Part shown: in pieces, positions 58,245 to 64,000 of the stretch
Position numbering within the stretch: the stretch's first letter is position 1
Layout of the letters: each line of letters starts with the position of its first letter
Assembly (NCBI GenBank): GCA_023653785.1
Contig: JAMKCH010078667.1
Span: forward strand, 33,726-97,725
Direction: 5' to 3'
DNA from: Ophioderma brevispina
Taxonomy: Eukaryota; Echinodermata; Ophiuroidea; Amphilepidida; Ophiodermatidae
DNA: 64,000 bases
Notes under the pieces: model-generated
Told to the model about the DNA's origin: nothing
Seen by the model: only the letters and a program-made list of their open reading frames with translations
Databases searched by the model: none
Made by a program: the position numbers and the translations under genes

Positions 58245-61202
58245 TTAATCATTTCCTCACACAAAATCTTTACATGATGAGTTCGAAAGGTGCCAGTGCC
58301 ACAATACTGTCCACTGGGTTCGAACTAGCTACAGACAAAATTACTCAGAATAATGCCAAATCTCTAAGGTATACATCTCCTAAGAACTAACAATTGGATC
58401 GTTGATATTGGTACACTTTGTTACACACAACAAGCGCTGGGTGGTGTCAAGTCCTTAAGTTTTTGCTTGATATGGATCTCACATTTATCATTTGTAACAC
58501 ATTGGTAGCTTGATAAAGCTTCATTTCAGTGCAACTGCCTGTTTTGTTAGACACTTACCCAAGTGTACAAAACAGAAGAGTACATTTCATGGTCAATGGG
58601 GGAACTTAAACTGCAAAAGCACAATCACAACACAAACAAACGATTTCCCCTATTCAACGTTCCAAAATGTTGAAACACCCGCTTTTGACAACCTCATTTT
58701 CTTTCCTTATTTGGCTACTCCACTTTTTCATTCGTCCGTTGACTTTTTTAATCAGGGTAAAATTTCCCTTTGGTTCAGTTCACTTGAATGGTAGACGCAA
58801 CACTTTTTAGAACGCGTCCCTTGCAAATTTGAAGTGGAGGATGAAATTATTTACCAGTGATCACCATGTTGTTCTGAAGACTTAAACAAGTGAGTGTAAA
58901 TTTTGTGAGGAGGTTGGGTATTAATAAAAGGCTTGTTCCGATCGTCTTAGGACCCCCCCCCCCCCCACCCACATTTACCTGAGATATTTTTCAAATACAA
59001 TCTTTCACGGACCACGGGGTTTGGATTTTTAACATAGAAAGGAGTCCGACTTGTTTGACGAAGGTCGGACAATTCCCTGTCCGTGGTAAGCGTGGCCATC
59101 AAATTGCACCAAAATTTAACTTTATGGAAACACTCTCAGAAACAAGTAATAATGACATGAAATTCAAATTTTTTATGTCAAAATTTCTATTCAATGCATT
59201 AATTTCTTTCTCAAACATTACAATTTCAATTTATGGCACAACTATTTTTTTTTAATATGAAACTTGCCTACCAATGTCTAATTTGAATCACTGGCAAGTA
59301 AGGAAAAGGTCCGCCAAGGACATAAAATTAACAAAGGTAACCAAACACATAATCAACCAACACCTAGAATTGGTGCCCACAAACAATATACATATTTATG
59401 CAACACCCCATCAATTCCACATTTAAATTTGCAGACAAACCCAATCACAATACACTTTTGGCCACTTATTAGTTTCCAATCACACTTTTAACCCCCCCGG
59501 GCAACGTTTCCCCCCCTACCACTCATTTTCTTCCGTTACCCCACCTCGGAAACTCCAGAACACGGACAGTAACTAAATTTAATATAATCATCACAGCATA
59601 GTGACTACAACGCAACATTCCATGATGTCGCCTGCCAAAATCACCATGCAGACACTCATACTTGTTCCAGAACAGAATTTCTAAAAATCTCCAAAATAAA
59701 GCCCATGACTTGGACCAATTTACTGACAAAATGTTACATCATTTGTTCAGTGTCCTTACTACTGAACTTTTCTCTCCCAAGCGACTCATCAGCTTAAACC
59801 CTTTTGAAAAGACAAGACCCACCTAAAACTTTATTTGCTAAACCTGAATGGTTGTTACAAGGACTACTCTCTGGACCTTTTACTGACCTGTTTCAGTAGC
59901 GATGCCAACTGCAAATGACCAAGTTGAAACAGAAATGAGATTTCAAATAAAAATCAAAAAACTCCCTCCCCCCCCCCCACCCCCCCCCCCTACTTTAAAA
60001 CTGTCTGCACACCCGTGCCAAATTCAACACAGCCAAACAACAGACAAGGGCTCAGCTCAACATTTCATTCTAAAGTAAGCCATCACATCAATTCAAGGTA
60101 ACAAATTCACTTAATTCATACACTAAATTACAGTTCTTACTCTGCCCACCTTTCTAATTATAAACTTATCCTACATTAAAAACTTTAATACCTAATTACT
60201 TAAACTACAACAAGCATTGGCCAGGAAGAAAATATTATTTAGCAATAATTTGGAAAACTCTATGAAAAAAACAAGAGTGAAATCAAATTGCCAACAACAC
60301 TAACTCACATACATCAAACTTTCATCCTTCACCTTACATTTCCATCACATTCACAAAAGGTTGGAAAAGTTTTGGCTCACACACTGCAATTCGGAGACAC
60401 ACACATCCTCACAGCTGACCATCCCAAGCACACTGCACCAAAAGATGTGACATCACAATACATACAAAGCACACACAAAGACAACAAAGGAAGGCATACC
60501 AATGTCAACAGAAGAATGATGGACAGGTGGTTATGTTGTTGAACATAGCAGGAGAGGGGGCCAGAAGGAAAATAAAAGAAATGTTGACCATCACAACAGA
60601 TACAGTGGCCACCAGGATTACAGAAAAGGAGGATAAAAGAATCAAAGCTAGAGGAAAAAGTTAGTGACTACAAATAAATTTGTGACCATATCAGAAGGCC
60701 CTATTTCTTATTGATGGTACTGAAATTTCAGACGTCTCAAATCCATTTTTTCCCCAAGATAGGAGATAAAAATAGGGTTGTATTATTGGTTTACCATAAT
60801 TATCACAGTAGCGGAATAAGGTACGCATATGCATTATTGCTTGTACCATCAAATGCAAGTTTGTTTCCCACAAAACTGGTGGTGGCGAGTGATGCAAGTG
60901 CCAGGCTCTCATATCAAGTAGAGAAGGAGAACAACAATTACCCATAAATCGGAACCAAGCACCTAAAGTGAAAACACAAAACTGTTCAAAACTAAAAAGC
61001 ACCACAACAGCAGGATGTGGTTAGATCAGATTGGGAGATAGACATAAACCTGGTCAAAACAAGCAAACTCATTCATAACTTCATAATCATGGCAATGGGC
61101 ATCAATACTTTATTTGAACATGTGCCAGCAACATATCAATACCAATCTAAAGTTTATGTGGAAAGTGTTCTGCAAACAAACATACTAACTGTTTAAAGGC
61201 AT
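58245..61202. other. No gene recognised
   Basis: Low-complexity C runs at 58951-58965 and 59969-59990; 59270-60500 is CA-rich on the plus strand. ORFs are chance. Confidence 0.5.
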
Positions 61203-61337
61203 GTGAAGTGTTTGATGGAAGTGAATGAAAAAGATATGTCAAAACTTGTTCAATTCAAGGATTTGGTCATTGTGTCAAGGGTCAGGGGTCAGAGAGATGG
61301 CATTAGGACACGCCTGAGATTACTGTTAAACAAGGTC
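61203..61337 (+). CDS. Candidate small exon (VIVSRVRGQRDGIRTRLR)
   Basis: Within an open frame starting at 61203 the segment VIVSRVRGQRDGIRTRLR followed by LLLNK ends at AACAAG/GTCTGT (about 61335), a possible donor. After that point the frame becomes AT-rich and non-protein-like. The acceptor side is not obvious (an AATTCAAG at about 61251-61258 lacks a pyrimidine tract). The basic, regularly spaced residues look selected, but I cannot assign a family. Low confidence. Confidence 0.2.
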
Positions 61338-61959
61338 TGTGAGTATGATTTTTATTCCATTATTAAATATACGAAACCAGCTAACTGTTGCTCTGTTGGA
61401 TCCCATTCTGGTATTGGAATAAATAATAAATGTGAAAGTATCAGTCAACTGGCGAGTTACATGATATTTGTAAAGATACCTCTTTCATATTTGACCACAT
61501 TTTCTCTAGTGTTATAACATATTTTGGGTAGGGATGAGATTGAGGCGGGGTGGAAGTGGGTTTACGTTTTTTTCGAGTTGGGTTATGGGTAGCGGTACCG
61601 GTATGGGGTTTTACAGTTGGATGAGCTTTATGGTTGGGTTACAGCTGGTTGGTTTTATACATGGGTATTGGTTTGGATTTGGATTATAGGTGAGTTTGGG
61701 TTAGCAAGTCACAGGTTTAATTCTGTGAAACTGGGTATCGCAAGATCGAACCCCACAAGGCTTTTGAATTTTTCTTTTGTGGTCTACATCAAGTAAGTTT
61801 CACATTCGTGATCAAACTGTTATAATGAAACGGGGGGAAATCAGCGCACTATTTTTGAGGTGCGAGTTGAAAATTACATGGTTTTTAGTAGTGCCCCGAC
61901 ATCAACTTTGCCCGAACCTTATATGTCAACATGACACTATTCCATTCCTCCATGTCAAT

Positions 61960-62710
61960 ATGGGTGTTTCAGTAAATTAGGGTACCAGTAGACTTTGTGT
62001 TCCCGTTTTACTATGGTTGACATTTTGTTTATTCTAAACTAACAATGAAGATATAGATATGTATTCAAATTACAAATTCCATATGGGCACATTTCACGAG
62101 AGAGGGGTCCAGGTAGTTGGCTATATGTAGGAAAACACATTTTTCAGTATTAATTTTGATTGTGGCCAATTTATCAGTTGTTTTTGCCTATTTAAAAATC
62201 AGCAATTTAACAAAAGCAAAATCTGGTAGGAATTTGAGTTGCATCAATAAAGTTAGTTTTCAAGATATGAGGCTTTTTGAGAGGTGAATGTTACACTTTT
62301 TGATGGACACAATTTTCCCATTGTGTCCATCAAATGTAAAATTCGCCTGAAAAACAGTATTGTGTGTGTAAAAAATTTATCTGAAAAACAGGAAGTTTGA
62401 AAACCTGTCTTGTCCATCAAAATACGTAACGTTTGCAGTAAGAAAAAGTGGATTTTAGGTTAAAAATTACATTTCTCTGCCCAAGTTTACTTTTGGAGTG
62501 TGTCTTCGCTCAGACAACTTTCCAATTAAAAACGGTAAATGCCCCAAATACATCTGTACTTGAAATTACACATTTTATGTAAAATAGGGAAGATTTGGAC
62601 CCCTCTATCTAAAACATGCCATTTTAATTACAGATTTGCATCTAATTTTCAGATGAATAGTAGAAGCATTGAACTCTTAACTTTAATTTATGCTATAAAA
62701 CAAGGCGAAC
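61960..62710. repeat. Interspersed repeat (copy 2) split by a nested element
   Basis: 61966-62082 matches 8930-9040 (GGGTGTTTC-GTAAAT-AGGGT, CAGTAGACTT, ACAATGAAGATAT). The match resumes at 62629-62700 (ACAGATTTGCATCTAATTTTCAG) with sequence equivalent to 9040-9115. The intervening 62083-62622 is absent from copy 1 and is annotated separately. Confidence 0.75.
62083..62622. mobile_element. Nested non-autonomous DNA element, about 540 bp
   Basis: The left end ATGGGCACATTTCACGAGAG then AGGGGTCCAGG, and the right end read inverted, ATGGCATGTTTTAGATAG then AGGGGTCCAAA, form imperfect inverted termini of about 30 bp. The uninterrupted relative at about 9037-9045 (ATTCCATTTAACTTACAG) marks the empty site. 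Inside is a strong palindrome, TTGATGGACACAAT/ATTGTGTCCATCAA, at 62300-62333, and TGTCCATCAAAATACG recurs near 62410. No ORF of note. Confidence 0.7.
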
Positions 62711-62769
62711 TCGTTATTTACGCGATGCGTAAAATATGTCTCCCGCCAATGTTGTGATCACTAACATGT

Positions 62770-63700
62770 GATAAATGCAACTCCAACCCTTACCCCCTCC
62801 CCAATACCCTTGCAAACACTCCACCCCCTCCCCAACACCCCCAAAACCCACGCCCTCCCCAAACACCCACAAACTCGCCCAACACCACCCCAAGCCCCAA
62901 CACCCCAACCTATCCCCAACAACCCCCCGCAACACCCTTCCCCCTCCTTTAACACCACTCAACCACCCCAACACCTACCCAATCCCTATACCACGCCTCC
63001 CCTTCCCCACACCCCGCAACCCGTCAATCCCCTCCCCCAAACAACCCCGCGCAACACCCTCATCCCTCTGGCAACATCCTGCAACATGACCAATCTCCCT
63101 CCACAACACCCCGCAAACACTCCACCCCCTCCACAACACCATGCAACACCCCACCCCCTCCCCAACACCCCGCAATACCCAACCCCTCCCCAACACCCAC
63201 CCTCATCCCCAACATCCCCTCCCCCCCGCAACCCCCCCGCAACACCCTCCCCTACCCACCTCCTATTCAAACCCTCCTCAACACCCCAAACCCACCAATA
63301 TCCTATACCACGCCTCCCCTTTCCCCAACACCCCGCAACCGCCATTACCCTCCCCAACACCCCGCCGCAATCGCCGTCCCAACCCCACCCCACGGCCCAT
63401 AACCCAGAAAACAAAAAAAAACGGAAAAAAAAAAAATAAAGAAACAATAAAAAAACCTGAAAGAAAAAAAACAACAACAGAAAAAACAAAAAAGAAAACA
63501 CCAAACAAAAAGAAAGAAACGACACAATAAGCCGAAACGCACAAGAGTAACCGCGCCCGCAAACGCAATATCCAACCCCTTCCCAACACCCCCGAAAACA
63601 ACCACCACACCCAGCCACAAAACCCACCCCCTCAACAACCACCCCACCCCCTCCCCAACACCTCAAACCTCCCCAAAACATCACCCCCTCACCATAGCAT
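62770..63700. repeat. C-rich, G-poor low-complexity tract with an A-rich core
   Basis: About 640 bp on the left and 150 bp on the right consist of loose repeats of CCCTCCCCAACACCCCGCAA on the plus strand, almost without G. An A-rich block at about 63405-63535 (ACAAAAAAAAACGG, AAAGAAACAATAAA) interrupts it. The complementary strand is therefore rich in G runs able to form G-quadruplexes. Long open frames on both strands (up to 241 codons) are a composition effect, because the tract has few stop codons; they should not be annotated as proline-rich or glycine-rich proteins. Confidence 0.85.
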
Positions 63701-64000
63701 AGTAGTCTCATTTAGCGGAGGAATTTTGCCTATACGATGTACTGTCAGAGCTACAGCAATTGCGCATATTTAATTAGCTCATTTGCATACCTAGCCGCAT
63801 TATCACATACTTTCAAATTGCAAAAAAGATGTAATGTGCCCTATGATAGGCTATTATGCAGCGCAGGAAGGAAGGAATTTGAGTATCCAATGTACCATTT
63901 CAAAAATATAGCAATTATGCTGATTTTTGCATTATTTAATTAGTCATTGCATACTCAATTGCCCGAAATACGCCAAAAATTCATCAGGTCAAGAATCTTC

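Noticed and set aside
62768..63439. A 223-codon proline/threonine-rich plus-strand ORF
   Set aside because: It lies wholly in a C-rich, G-free tract. The lack of stop codons follows from composition, and the A-rich block gives the lysine tail.
62986..63711. A 241-codon glycine/valine-rich minus-strand ORF
   Set aside because: It is the complement of the same low-complexity tract, with a phenylalanine run from the A-rich block. Not a protein.
1..64000. A new defence, biosynthetic or mobile gene system
   Set aside because: No cluster of linked unknown genes is present. Coding density is minimal and consistent with animal intronic and intergenic DNA.

Overview
This window reads as gene-poor, AT-rich (by eye) genomic DNA from an animal, most likely a marine invertebrate. 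The reasons are long introns, recognisable GT-AG exons of a eukaryotic housekeeping gene, degraded LINE reverse transcriptases of several lineages, a tRNA-derived SINE, many short non-autonomous DNA transposons and several tandem arrays. A deuterostome (echinoderm or hemichordate-like) is a guess from the repeat style, not something the sequence proves. Many tandem-repeat units differ by one-base homopolymer indels, so single-base frameshifts may be assembly noise. There is no sign of bacterial, phage, plasmid or CRISPR sequence.

The one gene I can name is the coatomer zeta subunit (COPZ, part of the COPI vesicle coat) on the minus strand. The exon beginning [12 protein letters not shown] occurs twice, at 53377-53458 and 54174-54255, inside a roughly 815-bp tandem duplication. 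The exon encoding LFFYVVGSS...[12 protein letters not shown] lies about 18.6 kb further along the minus strand, at 34653-34758. The short exon expected between them, the first exon and the C-terminal exons were not found. The interval 34.6-54.3 kb is therefore mostly intron filled with repeats.

Layout. 1-9.8 kb: foldback element, two local duplications, poly-T tract, a candidate signal-peptide ORF and an interspersed repeat. 9.8-19.8 kb: mostly unique DNA with two LINE fragments and a Harbinger-like MITE. 19.8-26 kb: two large minisatellites (27 bp and 87 bp units) around a tRNA-derived SINE. 26-34.6 kb: a LINE fragment, two hAT-type MITEs with target duplications and a 110-bp tandem array. 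34.6-54.3 kb: the COPZ locus, with LINE debris, a TTAA-flanked MITE, a 160-bp tandem array carrying a hAT MITE, a TA-flanked MITE, further hAT-like elements and the exon duplication. 54.3-64 kb: a 95-bp tandem array interrupted by a MITE, an inverted pair of related MITEs, a transposon nested in the interspersed repeat seen at 8.9 kb, and a 0.9-kb strand-asymmetric C-rich tract.

No new defence or biosynthetic system is visible. The most interesting biology is the duplicated, conserved COPZ exon. The several nested insertions, where the host repeat preserves the pre-insertion sequence, are the next most useful observation.
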